Assembly (NCBI GenBank): GCA_027449585.1
Contig: DAIDLJ010000004.1
Span: 21,590 to 45,708, forward strand
Source of the DNA: Microcaldota archaeon
Lineage (GTDB): Archaea; Micrarchaeota; Micrarchaeia; Micrarchaeales; CABMGC01
DNA: 24,119 bases
Reading direction: 5' to 3'
Shown: positions 1-9,019 of the stretch, piece by piece
How the letters are laid out: each line of letters starts with the position of its first letter
Numbering within the stretch: the stretch's first letter is position 1
Translations under genes and position numbers: made by a program
Notes under the pieces: generated by a model
What the model saw: the letters and a program-made list of their open reading frames with translations, nothing else
The model's database searches: none
Told to the model about the DNA's origin: nothing

Positions 1-1
1 A

Positions 2-124
2 TTGCAGCTGCTCATATTTGCAATAGATCTGATAATACTTTATCCGCTTATAGACAACCTTGCAAGGGTGATGGGTGGTTCGATAAGGCTATCGATAGGC
101 GGAAAACTGAGGCTTGCAAGCTGA
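2..124 (+). CDS. C-terminal end of a VirB6/TrbL-like polytopic membrane protein (partial)
   Basis: The open frame entering the window encodes 40 residues and a TGA at 122-124. It starts with a hydrophobic helix (LQLLIFAIDLIILYPLI) and ends in a Gly/Arg-rich cytoplasmic-looking tail (NLARVMGGSIRL). The five complete downstream proteins finish the same way, with a last helix followed by a short tail such as LGNMLG or VGRMIG. It is therefore probably a sixth member of this tandem family, cut by the window edge. The next gene is in the same frame and starts ten bases after the stop. Function is inferred only from this resemblance. Confidence 0.6.
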   Translation: MQLLIFAIDLIILYPLIDNLARVMGGSIRLSIGGKLRLAS

Positions 125-133
125 GTTGGTCTG

Positions 134-1336
134 ATGTTTCCAATAAATCCAATAGCCCTTTCATCTTATGCAATGCAGCAGACATGCGTGTTCGGCGGAT
201 CTCCCACCTCCGGTTCGCTAAATACCGGAGGATGGATACAGATAAACGCACTTGTCATACTTTTATCATTCACAATAGCAGGACTTCTTTATTCAATAAG
301 CGGCGTATTCTCCGTCTCAATGCGCGAAAAGATGCGCGGAGCGGCAAAATATGAGGCGTTCCAGGGAATCGTGAGCATAATGATAATACTTGTGCTAATG
401 GCATTCGCACAAGCGACATGCAACATGGGCCAAGCGCTAGTGGAATCTTCCACTCAAATAACCCAAATAGCCTACCAGAATCCGATTCAGTTCGCCGAGG
501 CATACATAAATCACCTGATGTTCACGACTGGCCTAGGCCTATTCTCGCAAATATATTCTGAAACAGTCTTGATGGCAGTGTCTGCAAATGTGGCATCAAC
601 TATAGAGACCTTTCTTAACCAGATGACCGTAGGCTTGGTCGGTCTTTCATTCTCCCCAGGATTCATGAGCGTTCTTTATGGATTTAGCGGAGCCATGGGC
701 AGCTCTTATCTTCCAATGATAGTGGTCTCTTTCGGAGTCCTTTTTATGATATACCTGTTGCTGCCACTTATAGCCTCTTTGTCGCTTACGATAATTGTAC
801 CCTTGGCACTAGTCATGCGCTCAATACCTTATGCAGGTCCAAAGCTAAGAGAATCCTCTGACACGTTCTTGGCCCTGGCTATAGGTTTTTATTTCATACT
901 CCCTCTGGCAGTGCTCATGAACAATTACATAGTGTCCTGGGTTTTCTGCACTGGCCCTTCAACATTCTGCAATCCCTATTCCCAATTCACAACTACATAT
1001 CAGCTATCCTCATTTCCGGCAAGCGCCCTATTCAACCAGCCAACACAGAGCCTAACATCATCCGGCCCGCTGGGAATGATATCAATGCCCATATCTTTCT
1101 TCTCAAGCGCCGCCTCAAGTCAGGGCGGGGTCTTCTCTGCACTTGGACAAGTACTCAATATAATGATTCGGATCCCAACCTATGTCATAGAGTATGGACT
1201 TAAGACGGCAGAGTACATGTTCGAAGGAATATTCCTGATAGGTCTCGATCTGGCAATAACCCTAGCATTCGCACAGGGTCTTACAAAAGGGCTAAATTCT
1301 GTCGGTAGGATGATCGGCGTGGGGCCCTTCTGGTGA
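134..1336 (+). CDS. VirB6/TrbL/CedA-like polytopic membrane protein, paralog 1
   Basis: 400 residues with about five to seven membrane segments (roughly 36-58, 77-95, 193-228, 245-268, 357-383). Two features recur in all five neighbours: a charged stretch before the second helix (SMREKMRGAAKYEAFQG, about 62-78), and an Arg-Pro-Gly signature before a helix (LVMRSIPYAGPKL, about 226-238, then AIGFYFILP). This is the most divergent copy: GG of the signature is replaced by KL. It lacks a clear cleavable signal peptide. Many-helix proteins in tandem next to a VirB4-type ATPase suggest an inner-membrane channel component of a type IV secretion or DNA-import machine, like VirB6, TrbL or archaeal CedA. 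The gene stop provides the ribosome binding site of the next gene. Paralogy is visible; the VirB6 assignment is inference. Confidence 0.7.
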   Translation: MFPINPIALSSYAMQQTCVFGGSPTSGSLNTGGWIQINALVILLSFTIAGLLYSISGVFSVSMREKMRGAAKYEAFQGIVSIMIILVLMAFAQATCNMGQALVESSTQITQIAYQNPIQFAEAYINHLMFTTGLGLFSQIYSETVLMAVSANVASTIETFLNQMTVGLVGLSFSPGFMSVLYGFSGAMGSSYLPMIVVSFGVLFMIYLLLPLIASLSLTIIVPLALVMRSIPYAGPKLRESSDTFLALAIGFYFILPLAVLMNNYIVSWVFCTGPSTFCNPYSQFTTTYQLSSFPASALFNQPTQSLTSSGPLGMISMPISFFSSAASSQGGVFSALGQVLNIMIRIPTYVIEYGLKTAEYMFEGIFLIGLDLAITLAFAQGLTKGLNSVGRMIGVGPFW

Positions 1337-1340
1337 ATGC

Positions 1341-3020
1341 ATGAAATACGCCATCAAATATCTTGTAATGATTCTTGCTATCGTCTCACTTACTTACGGG
1401 GCTCAAAACCCTGCAGTAGCGGCCCCGTACTCTGCATTTAGAAATTGGGCGCCAATAATATTCATTGCATCACTGCTTGGGGTCATGCTGGCAGGAGTCT
1501 ATTATTTCATTGGCTACCTGCTAAATAACCAAAGAATAAAGACCGCGGCAGTTTCAGAACTGGTGCAGGCTGGAGGTAGCATAGTCCTAGTGATAGTAAT
1601 AATTGCCGTACTCTATATGCTTGGATCATCCGACTTCAGTTTCGGGACCTTCCTGGGCCCTAGCGGCTCGGCTTCCATATCAAATATCTGCAACACATAT
1701 CTCAACTACCAAAATCCGCAATATCCAGTTTACCTAAACAGCAACTCTTTCGATAAGAACTACTTCAGCTCAAGTCCATCTACCCTTCCGGAGCCAACAA
1801 CTGCAGTATGCCAGTACATAATAGGCTCGCCGGCAAACAAGGTTTCAATAGATCCGCTGACAAGGAACATAGACTACGGAATGGCTGCAACCTATGTTGT
1901 AATAGCAAACATGACTAATCAATCGCTATACGAACTAAATGCGGTCTACAATCTAGATAGCGTATTATTCTTCCTAAGGAATCTCAAATCATATGTGGGC
2001 TTCTGCATGCCCGTCGACTGCGCAGTTCCGGAAGGGCCGACCGCTCTTAATTTGATGGTAATGTATTCCCCATTCCAGGGATATGTTTTCCAAAGAGCCA
2101 TAATGCCAACCATAGTGACGCAGGCGTCACTTACTCTATATATGCAGTCGCTTGAGCTTCTGATAATAATAATCCTTCTCATATTCTGGCCGTATCTCCT
2201 TGGAGCCGGAATAGTGCTGCGCACCATTCCATTCACCAGGCGAGCAGGCGGCCTGATAGTCGCAGCGACAATAGTAGGCGTCATAATATTCCCCACAGTG
2301 TTTCTAATAGAGTACGGCGCACTGAGCAATATGGGAACTTCCCAGACGTTCATAGGCGCAAGCCAGATACCGGGCATAGCGCTATGCGGCTTTAGCCCAA
2401 CACCAACCTCCGGAGGGTACAGTGTTCTGTGGTGCTACACGAGCGCCAACACTCTCAAGACAAGCTACATATACAAGGGCACTCAGCCGGCCAGATATCC
2501 AGATACAATATCAGCATGCACCGGCGCTCTATCCACATCGAATGGAGAATACGTATCGGGCAATCCCTACAGCAATCAACCTTCGTGTTTTGTGAAAAAG
2601 CAACTTAGTCTTTATGCCTATCCTGACGCTGCCGGTATAATGAGCTTCTATTTCTGTTATCCGACCGGACCCACAGTCATGCCGGTAGAGTTTGAGATAA
2701 TAACAGAGACTCTGATACAGGGTGCCCTGCTTCCGGCAACTGCAATAGTGGGGCTCTTCTCAAATACTGTCAATTTCCAATCCAATCCGCTCGTAAATTT
2801 CATCATGTCCGGCGGAATAGCCGGCGGCTGCTTCTCAAAACTAGGGCCACACAATGTAGTTGCCACGCTCACTTCACTTGTAAATATGTACGGGATCATA
2901 ACCGTCTCCGGATTCATAATCCCGATACTAAATCTTCTAATAATGCTCTCTGCAATGACGGGCATATCCTCGCTGATAGGGGGAGAGACCTCTATAATAG
3001 GATTGAGCAGGTTCCTATGA
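1341..3020 (+). CDS. VirB6/TrbL/CedA-like polytopic membrane protein, paralog 2
   Basis: 559 residues, the longest of the tandem set. It has an N-terminal signal-like segment (about 1-22), helices near 38-60 and 80-96, then a long Cys-, Ser- and Tyr-rich loop (about 97-265) likely outside the cell. The family signature follows (GIVLRTIPFTRRAGG, about 290-304), then a second extracytoplasmic loop (about 330-470) with several Cys, and C-terminal helices. An SPFQG motif near residue 243 is shared with paralog 3. The start is supported by GGTGA at 1332-1336, four bases upstream of the ATG and overlapping the previous stop. The large Cys-containing loops suggest a disulfide-stabilised surface portion. 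Role as a transfer-channel subunit is inferred from family and neighbours. Confidence 0.7.
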   Translation: MKYAIKYLVMILAIVSLTYGAQNPAVAAPYSAFRNWAPIIFIASLLGVMLAGVYYFIGYLLNNQRIKTAAVSELVQAGGSIVLVIVIIAVLYMLGSSDFSFGTFLGPSGSASISNICNTYLNYQNPQYPVYLNSNSFDKNYFSSSPSTLPEPTTAVCQYIIGSPANKVSIDPLTRNIDYGMAATYVVIANMTNQSLYELNAVYNLDSVLFFLRNLKSYVGFCMPVDCAVPEGPTALNLMVMYSPFQGYVFQRAIMPTIVTQASLTLYMQSLELLIIIILLIFWPYLLGAGIVLRTIPFTRRAGGLIVAATIVGVIIFPTVFLIEYGALSNMGTSQTFIGASQIPGIALCGFSPTPTSGGYSVLWCYTSANTLKTSYIYKGTQPARYPDTISACTGALSTSNGEYVSGNPYSNQPSCFVKKQLSLYAYPDAAGIMSFYFCYPTGPTVMPVEFEIITETLIQGALLPATAIVGLFSNTVNFQSNPLVNFIMSGGIAGGCFSKLGPHNVVATLTSLVNMYGIITVSGFIIPILNLLIMLSAMTGISSLIGGETSIIGLSRFL

Positions 3021-3027
3021 GGTAGAT

Positions 3028-4215
3028 ATGATGAACAACAAGAAGATTATACTTTCAATCGCCCTTCTCTCATTAATTATTGGGGTTACTCTGTCACAGA
3101 GCACTTCCTCTTCAAGTCTTAATCCAATCGTGTCATGCCCTGACCTGTTTGCAACATCCGGCAATCAATATCTTCCAGCACTAGCCGGCATAACCGGTTA
3201 CGGCTCGATAGTTGGCATAGCGGGCCTGATAATACTTGTCGTGCTTATGATAAGCGGGGTGGCGTATGCGCTAGGGTTCTCCTTCCACTCCGACACTCTT
3301 CTTAATTTCTCAAGGACGGAGATCCTAGAAGCCGCAGGCAATTTGGTAATACTGGCAGTTGTTGGAGGTGCTATGGCATTTGCAGCAGCCCCAATGATCT
3401 TCTTTGCCAACCTTGCAGGCCTGCAGGCAGGAACGTCAAGCGCCATACCTTCAAATGTTCACTCGCTTTACGTTAACCTCTGCGAAAACACGCAAAATAA
3501 CATAGTTTTGAGTGGCCTTTCAAACTGGTTCGGTGTCTTCCTCAACCTGTATGTCAGTAACTTTCTTGCCGTAGGCACACCACCAGAAGGGGGGTTTACG
3601 CTGCACTTAATGCCAAACGGCTACGGCATTGCATTCTCTCCGTTCCAGGGCATATCCGTAGTAACTGCATTATTATGGGACGAGCAGATGACCTATTTCG
3701 GTGCAATGTTCATGGGCATGTTCATAATAGTGTTCTTGTTCATGATCTACTTCCTGTTCCCGATATTCTTCTATGTCGGCATAGCGTTAAGATGCTTCCC
3801 ATGGACCAGGGCTGCGGGCGGGTCATTTATAGCCCTATTCATAGCGTTCTACATAATATTTCCCTCTCTAATGTACCCATTCGTGGTAAGCAACGTAGTT
3901 AACTCCGTAGTCAATCCAAATGCCGGACAGGGCTTTTGCAACAGCAGCCAATTTTCAGGCCAATTCGGGAGCCTGTGCGATACGGGCGGACTTCTGTCAT
4001 CTTTAAGCAAATATACTGACCTGTTCAATCTCCAGTTCGGCTCCCTATTCTATGCTCAAATCTATGGATTTGTGAACGGTATAGAACAGGTGGGCATAAG
4101 TCTCGTGGGTTTAATAATTTCTATGCTGATCTCATATGAATTAGTCGAGAAATTGGGCAATATGCTTGGCTCGCCTTCACTGCAGGGAAGCAGACTACTT
4201 GGTAGGATACTATGA
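3028..4215 (+). CDS. VirB6/TrbL/CedA-like polytopic membrane protein, paralog 3
   Basis: 395 residues. A clear signal peptide (KKIILSIALLSLIIGVTLSQS, ending near 24) is followed by helices near 60-84 and 104-122, a loop with SPFQG (about 210), and the family signature GIALRCFPWTRAAGG (about 251-265) in front of a helix with AFYIIFPSLMYPF. The tail LGNMLGSPSLQGSRLLGRIL resembles the tail of paralog 4 (LFTRIL). The start is supported by GAGGT at 3019-3023; a second ATG follows immediately at 3031. Its stop overlaps the start of paralog 4 as ATGA. Together with paralog 2 it forms the closest pair in the array. Confidence 0.72.
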   Translation: MMNNKKIILSIALLSLIIGVTLSQSTSSSSLNPIVSCPDLFATSGNQYLPALAGITGYGSIVGIAGLIILVVLMISGVAYALGFSFHSDTLLNFSRTEILEAAGNLVILAVVGGAMAFAAAPMIFFANLAGLQAGTSSAIPSNVHSLYVNLCENTQNNIVLSGLSNWFGVFLNLYVSNFLAVGTPPEGGFTLHLMPNGYGIAFSPFQGISVVTALLWDEQMTYFGAMFMGMFIIVFLFMIYFLFPIFFYVGIALRCFPWTRAAGGSFIALFIAFYIIFPSLMYPFVVSNVVNSVVNPNAGQGFCNSSQFSGQFGSLCDTGGLLSSLSKYTDLFNLQFGSLFYAQIYGFVNGIEQVGISLVGLIISMLISYELVEKLGNMLGSPSLQGSRLLGRIL

Positions 4216-5375
4216 TCGGTTCGATATTGTTGGCGGCGTGCACTTCCCCTACAAACAGTTTTACTTGTCTATTTGGCGCAGGGTCAAATGTCTGGTTTCC
4301 CATAGTGCTTCTTGCTTCGCTAGCAATAATAACCGTTGCCGGATTCGTATATCAACTGAGCCCTCTTTTGGGCAGGACGGACATACGCGTATGGGCGCGC
4401 GCAAAGATATACGATTCAATGATAACGATACTTTTTGCTTTAATATTCCTTTCATTCTCAACGCTTATACTGACTACAAATCCCATATCTTCTCTTACAA
4501 AGGTTGGTTTGGTGCCCAACGTGTGCAATCCTTCAGTACCTGCGCCAAGCACTAATCCATCCCCGAGCAATATAGCTGACATATACGGACTATCAGCATG
4601 CGACGTATACACCTTCAATCAGGCAGCCTCCGCGTTTACTGAAAGCCTTTTTGTACTAGGATTAATAGGAGGCATAAATCCAACGGCTTCGCCATTAATA
4701 GATCAACCAGGCTATCCCATAAATACGGCTACTGGCGCAGGCGTAGGCTTTAGCTTCAATTTTCAGGCATTCCCAATAGTATTAGTGCATCAATACATGG
4801 TGCCGTACATGCAGGTGTATTTTACAGCAATAATGGTATCGAATCTGCTACAGATAGTCCTAGACTCATCAATGCTGTTCTTCTCCGTATTCATGATACT
4901 TGGCCTTCTTGCAAGATCCTTTAGCATAACAAAAAGTTATGGCGGCGCAATGATAGCATTCGGCCTCGGCCTCGGATTTGTCTTCCCTCTTGTCGCATGC
5001 CTTACATACGGGTTTCTTGATGTTGCCATACAGAACACCGGATGTATCCTGTCAGGAGTTTCAACATCGGCAATTCCCACCGCGGCAACTGCTGCATGTA
5101 AGTACTCAGTGCCAAATATTGGCGGATCCATATTTACCGGATTACTATCGGTTCCTATAAGCTGGCTAACTCACCTTAGTATATCCTGGCAGTCCACATT
5201 TGCCCCATTCATATCCGTTCTTACTCCATTAGTGGTATTCGGCGGTTTTATCGGGGCCGGCTTAATGCTTATCCCATTGCTCAACATAGTACTTGTTGAT
5301 GCTTTCATCGTGGACTTCTCAAGGTCCATAGGCGAACGCATGGACCTGTTCTCCCTGTTTACTAGAATCTTATAG
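4212..5375 (+). CDS. VirB6/TrbL/CedA-like polytopic membrane protein, paralog 4
   Basis: 387 residues. The start codon overlaps the preceding stop (ATGA at 4212-4215), indicating translational coupling. Helices lie near 28-50, 74-94, 195-235, 240-268 and 330-365. The charged pre-helix element reads TDIRVWARAKIYDSM and the family signature reads GLLARSFSITKSYGG (about 230-244), followed by GLGLGFVFPLVACLTYGF. It has a short hydrophobic N-terminus with Cys residues rather than a textbook signal peptide. It most probably occupies the same kind of membrane-channel position as its neighbours; whether the paralogs form one hetero-oligomer or alternative channels cannot be told from sequence. Confidence 0.7.
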   Translation: MIGSILLAACTSPTNSFTCLFGAGSNVWFPIVLLASLAIITVAGFVYQLSPLLGRTDIRVWARAKIYDSMITILFALIFLSFSTLILTTNPISSLTKVGLVPNVCNPSVPAPSTNPSPSNIADIYGLSACDVYTFNQAASAFTESLFVLGLIGGINPTASPLIDQPGYPINTATGAGVGFSFNFQAFPIVLVHQYMVPYMQVYFTAIMVSNLLQIVLDSSMLFFSVFMILGLLARSFSITKSYGGAMIAFGLGLGFVFPLVACLTYGFLDVAIQNTGCILSGVSTSAIPTAATAACKYSVPNIGGSIFTGLLSVPISWLTHLSISWQSTFAPFISVLTPLVVFGGFIGAGLMLIPLLNIVLVDAFIVDFSRSIGERMDLFSLFTRIL

Positions 5376-5383
5376 GTATAAAA

Positions 5384-6475
5384 ATGAAACGCTCAATATT
5401 GATTTTTTCTCTGCTCATTGCAATAGTGCTCGGCACAGTTCACTCTGCAGCCCCGCTGGTTACTGACTACTGCACCTCGGGCGGAGGATCTACATCCGGG
5501 GTTGTAGCGACTCTTGCCCCATGGTATTGCGCAAATTCCGACCCGTTCATAACCCAGGAATGGGCCACGTATTTCCCGATAATGTCAATAGCAGTCACAT
5601 TGTCATACCTGATAGCAGCGGTATTCTTCATGTTCGGCATAGCTCTAAGGAATGATAAACTAAGGACATTCGGAATAAGCGAACTGTATGAAGCTACGGC
5701 AAGTGCAATAATTGTTGCAATGTTCTGTTTCATAGCCGCTGTGATGTTTGGACTCCTACCTTCAATAACCGTCGGCGCAATAAATCCTTATGACACGGCG
5801 CTTAGCTACATAGCGCAGACAACCAATACGACATTTTCTGCTCTCGATACTATGATGACGACTGCAATAATCGACAACGCTTATGTATCCATGACCATAA
5901 CCGGCTCCATACTTAACTTTAACATACCTCCAGTCCTCGAGATTATATCGCTACCCTTCTTCTATCTCTATTTCTGGCCGGTATTTTCCATAGCTACATT
6001 CATGTTTGAGGCGCTGGTCTCACTATACACCCAATTCTATTTGATAGTATTTTTCATGTACGCCGCCATACCTGTATTTTTGGTGCCCGGAGTGATATTC
6101 AGGGCCTTTATACCGACTAGAAACCTCGGTGGCATGATGATGGCTGCGGCAATAGGCTTTTACTTCATAATGCCCACCTTATTCTCAGTTGCCTATTACT
6201 TCACTTCGGTGAGCATAGCTTCCGCCCTAGGGCAGGCCCAAAGCATAACCAACGCATATGGGGTCGGCCCGAATTCGCTATATGCGGCATCGACTCCGGG
6301 ATCGCCCTTACAGAATTCAATAACATATTATCAAAGTGCCATCTCACCATATTGGCTCTCCATAGTCTTCTTTCCTGCACTTATCCTTACAATGACCTAC
6401 ATGATGATAACCCAGATGGCCGAGATCCTGGGCGGGATGGGAAAGACCTCGTCAAAGTTAAGGGCGCTAGTATGA
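5384..6475 (+). CDS. VirB6/TrbL/CedA-like polytopic membrane protein, paralog 5
   Basis: 363 residues, the last of the tandem set. It has a strong signal peptide (MKRSILIFSLLIAIVLGTV, cut near 22), a short Cys-containing ectodomain, helices near 64-87 and 103-125, the charged element NDKLRTFGISELYEA (about 88-102), and the family signature GVIFRAFIPTRNLGG (about 235-249) before AAAIGFYFIMPTLF. The start is supported by AGGT at 5374-5377, six bases upstream. The gene ends at 6475 and a new promoter lies just downstream, so this is probably the end of a transcription unit containing all the polytopic paralogs. Channel role is inferred from paralogy and context. Confidence 0.7.
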   Translation: MKRSILIFSLLIAIVLGTVHSAAPLVTDYCTSGGGSTSGVVATLAPWYCANSDPFITQEWATYFPIMSIAVTLSYLIAAVFFMFGIALRNDKLRTFGISELYEATASAIIVAMFCFIAAVMFGLLPSITVGAINPYDTALSYIAQTTNTTFSALDTMMTTAIIDNAYVSMTITGSILNFNIPPVLEIISLPFFYLYFWPVFSIATFMFEALVSLYTQFYLIVFFMYAAIPVFLVPGVIFRAFIPTRNLGGMMMAAAIGFYFIMPTLFSVAYYFTSVSIASALGQAQSITNAYGVGPNSLYAASTPGSPLQNSITYYQSAISPYWLSIVFFPALILTMTYMMITQMAEILGGMGKTSSKLRALV

Positions 6476-6480
6476 TGCGG

Positions 6481-6489
6481 TTATTTATA
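6481..6489 (+). promoter_or_regulatory. TATA box for the 6510 gene
   Basis: TTATTTATA is centred 25 bases upstream of the ATG at 6510, the usual TATA-to-start distance for archaea, which predicts transcription starting at or next to the start codon (a leaderless mRNA). No Shine-Dalgarno sequence precedes this ATG, in contrast to the upstream genes. Confidence 0.6.
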
Positions 6490-6509
6490 CCTGAAATTGC
6501 AATATATCT

Positions 6510-8906
6510 ATGGTACAAATGCTGTTAACAATCGGCATCGCATTGTCCCTCGGCGCAATCAATGCAATGATACCAATACTTGTGATACTAATACTCCTGG
6601 TAGCCTCGGCAGGGTTGAATAGAGGCTACAGCCTATTTAATTTCTTCGGACTTTCTACTCTTGCTGGAATAAATCCTGGAGGGAAGGCCTCAATTGCAGG
6701 AAAGACCGGCTTTGGCTTCCCAGGTGCAGGATTCGTAGGTGGGGGTACGAGACTTCCGGGAATGTTGGGAGGGAAAGCCGCAGCAAGGCTAAAAGGTACT
6801 ATCAGATCTGCATATGGCAAGAGGGTTGCAGCAACCGCCATAATGCGTGCTGCTAAATCATCACCAGAAACAAATTCCTTAGCAAAGAAAGCCGCAGCCC
6901 ATCCACTTACGCGAGCAATATTTATTGATAAGCCAAGCTCTGCATTGTCACCTGGCAAAGTAGGCGTAAAGAATGCCAATGGCACTTTTAAGTACCCGCG
7001 CACTCAAAAAGTGGTGGCTGCCGTATCAAATAGAATCGGCAACCTATCAAAAAATACAGCAAAGATAAGAAACTCTGCCAAGGTTCGCAAGGCAAAAGTC
7101 CTAAACCTAATTAAAGGCCAAAAAGGCACAAAAAGGAACAAAATCTTTGAAAGCATAAAAAATCCAAAGACCCGACTTGGAAAAACTGCAAAAACTGCAC
7201 TTAAAATTGCAGGCATTTCAGTCATCGGAACGCCCGTTGCAGGTGTCGCATACGGGGCAATGTCCACTGCCCGCTGGCATAAATCAAGGACGCCAGGGCA
7301 GAAACAGTCCAAATCAAACCCGCCTGAAAAATTCCATGTGTTTAAAACCATCCTAAAACACGGATCCGTCAAAGGGATGGGCAATGATGTAGCTGCAATA
7401 CTTTCACCGCCGGCATTTGCCGCCAGAATTGTAAGGCGCGCAGCCGGATATCATAGCAAAACTGCCGAAAAGGCCGTTAAACAGGCAACAGACCAGAAAT
7501 CACAGATAATAGATAAAAGGTCTGAAAAAGGCCTCAATACCCAAAATTATAGGCCAACTGGCGATATCCGTAACAAAGACCTCGCCCATGGCAACGCCCT
7601 AATCACGGCGCAAAAATATCTTGGAGAAAAGGGAAAGAGCTATGACGAATTGAGCAAGTCAGAAAAAAAAGAACTTAGGAAAATGGTAAATTCGGATCTC
7701 GCTCCAGCCTATCATACTACCCCCACAACATTAACTGCCATGACTCGCGGCATTATAAACATCGTTAAGGATACAGCTTCGGGAGAGAAGCTCACCGACG
7801 TAATTAAGGATAGGGCCAGGAACATGGGCAAATCAAGTAATTCCAGCGGAAGCGCAAGAATGGCAAGAGCCTTGGCCGACATCGCATTTCTTACTAGAGA
7901 AGGGTTTAGTGCCGCAAGCCGTTCATCAGATGCCGGCGGCCGGTGGCTGTTCTCACCGAAAAATCAAAGAGAGGCCTTGGCGCATCTTCCAGTTTCTGAT
8001 GAAGCAAGGGAGGCGGCTGGGCTAAAGCCATTGACAGAACGGCAAAAGGGTCTCCTTCTCGGAGCAATAGATATTAACATATCCGCAGAAAAGCATCCAG
8101 ATGCATTAAGGCAGCATTATTCAAGAATAATGGGCGAATTGGAACTGCTGGGCTCATCAAGCGCGCCGACCGCCCAAGCTACCAAGCCCAATCAGCCTTC
8201 ATCAACGGCCAGCGTCGTGCAACTTGGAGAGGACAAAAATAAAGAGGCGCAGCGCGCAGAAGTTCGCGAGGGGCTGACGAGGCAGATTGAACTAATCGCC
8301 AACAATAAGAACACGCCACAGGATGTCCTAGACAAGCTCTCAAATCACAGCAATGCAGAAATACGGACTGCAGCCCTTGGAAATGGCAACCTTGGCGAAG
8401 ACAAGCGTAAAGATTTAGTGAATAACCATGCACAAGAAAATATTGATACAAAAGCAATGCAACTTATCCATGAAATAGACGAAAGGAATAAAGCGGCAAT
8501 GGAAAGCTCTAATGAAGAGGCAGGCCATAAGGAAAAGATTCCCGATCTGCTTGTAGACCTCAAAGGTCTATCTTCTAATCCGAATCTATCGACAGAGGAG
8601 ATAAGTTCCATACTCACTACAACAGAGCAAGTTTCACAATTTGCTTCCACTCCGGCTCAAAGTGAGGCCGAGAAAGATGTCAAAAAGGCATTGCTGAGTT
8701 CAAGTGAAGAGATAGAAGGCAAGCTCGTCAGTAATAAAGAGATATCAACGTCAGATCTTAATATGCTTGCCACGAATTCTACCAGCGAAAAGGTCAGGGA
8801 CGCCGCTGAAAAGATGTTGGTTAAAAAGGGCATAGATCCTTCCAAATCAAAGGCGTTTCAGGTTAAAGACAGTGATCCAAGTCCCCCAGATTCGGATAAT
8901 TCATAG
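6510..8906 (+). CDS. Large basic membrane-anchored protein with C-terminal LRV/HEAT-like repeats
   Basis: 798 residues; not recognised as a named family. Residues 3-35 are hydrophobic and may form one or two helices. A Gly-rich linker (about 53-95) leads into a very Lys/Arg/Ala-rich stretch (about 95-340) that may bind nucleic acid or acidic lipid; a third weakly hydrophobic patch lies near 228-252. The C-terminal 200 residues carry about three degenerate repeats beginning NNKNTPQDVLDKL (about 597), SNPNLSTEEISSIL (about 687) and SNKEISTSDLNML (about 740), resembling leucine-rich-variant/HEAT units (N-x-N-T-P-x-x-x-L-x-x-L, then E-[IV]-R-x-A-A). The end is acidic and Ser/Pro-rich. It sits between the channel paralogs and the ATPase module, so a cytoplasmic scaffold or DNA-handling subunit of the same machine is plausible. 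Confidence 0.6.
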   Translation: MVQMLLTIGIALSLGAINAMIPILVILILLVASAGLNRGYSLFNFFGLSTLAGINPGGKASIAGKTGFGFPGAGFVGGGTRLPGMLGGKAAARLKGTIRSAYGKRVAATAIMRAAKSSPETNSLAKKAAAHPLTRAIFIDKPSSALSPGKVGVKNANGTFKYPRTQKVVAAVSNRIGNLSKNTAKIRNSAKVRKAKVLNLIKGQKGTKRNKIFESIKNPKTRLGKTAKTALKIAGISVIGTPVAGVAYGAMSTARWHKSRTPGQKQSKSNPPEKFHVFKTILKHGSVKGMGNDVAAILSPPAFAARIVRRAAGYHSKTAEKAVKQATDQKSQIIDKRSEKGLNTQNYRPTGDIRNKDLAHGNALITAQKYLGEKGKSYDELSKSEKKELRKMVNSDLAPAYHTTPTTLTAMTRGIINIVKDTASGEKLTDVIKDRARNMGKSSNSSGSARMARALADIAFLTREGFSAASRSSDAGGRWLFSPKNQREALAHLPVSDEAREAAGLKPLTERQKGLLLGAIDINISAEKHPDALRQHYSRIMGELELLGSSSAPTAQATKPNQPSSTASVVQLGEDKNKEAQRAEVREGLTRQIELIANNKNTPQDVLDKLSNHSNAEIRTAALGNGNLGEDKRKDLVNNHAQENIDTKAMQLIHEIDERNKAAMESSNEEAGHKEKIPDLLVDLKGLSSNPNLSTEEISSILTTTEQVSQFASTPAQSEAEKDVKKALLSSSEEIEGKLVSNKEISTSDLNMLATNSTSEKVRDAAEKMLVKKGIDPSKSKAFQVKDSDPSPPDSDNS

Positions 8907-8987
8907 CATACTAATGGATAGAATATAGATAATTGCCTGCAAATTCTCTAAATGGGTCTGAAGGTCAAGAACGCCAACCTGATAAGC

Positions 8988-8997
8988 TATTAAATAG
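8988..8997 (+). promoter_or_regulatory. TATA box for the 9020 gene
   Basis: TATTAAATAG is centred about 28 bases before the GTG start at 9020, in the 113-base gap after the 798-residue gene. It predicts a leaderless transcript that would carry the ATPase module. The rest of the gap (8907-8987) shows no gene or hairpin I can support. Confidence 0.55.
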
Positions 8998-9019
8998 TTT
9001 AACATTAATATCTTAGACA

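Noticed and set aside
1946..2377. Antisense 143-codon frame inside paralog 2
   Set aside because: It lies wholly within a gene with a clear signal peptide, membrane helices and a family signature; no domain or start signal supports it.
4166..4555. 129-codon frame overlapping the junction of paralogs 3 and 4
   Set aside because: Out-of-frame shadow; the ATGA-coupled paralogs explain the sequence on the same strand.
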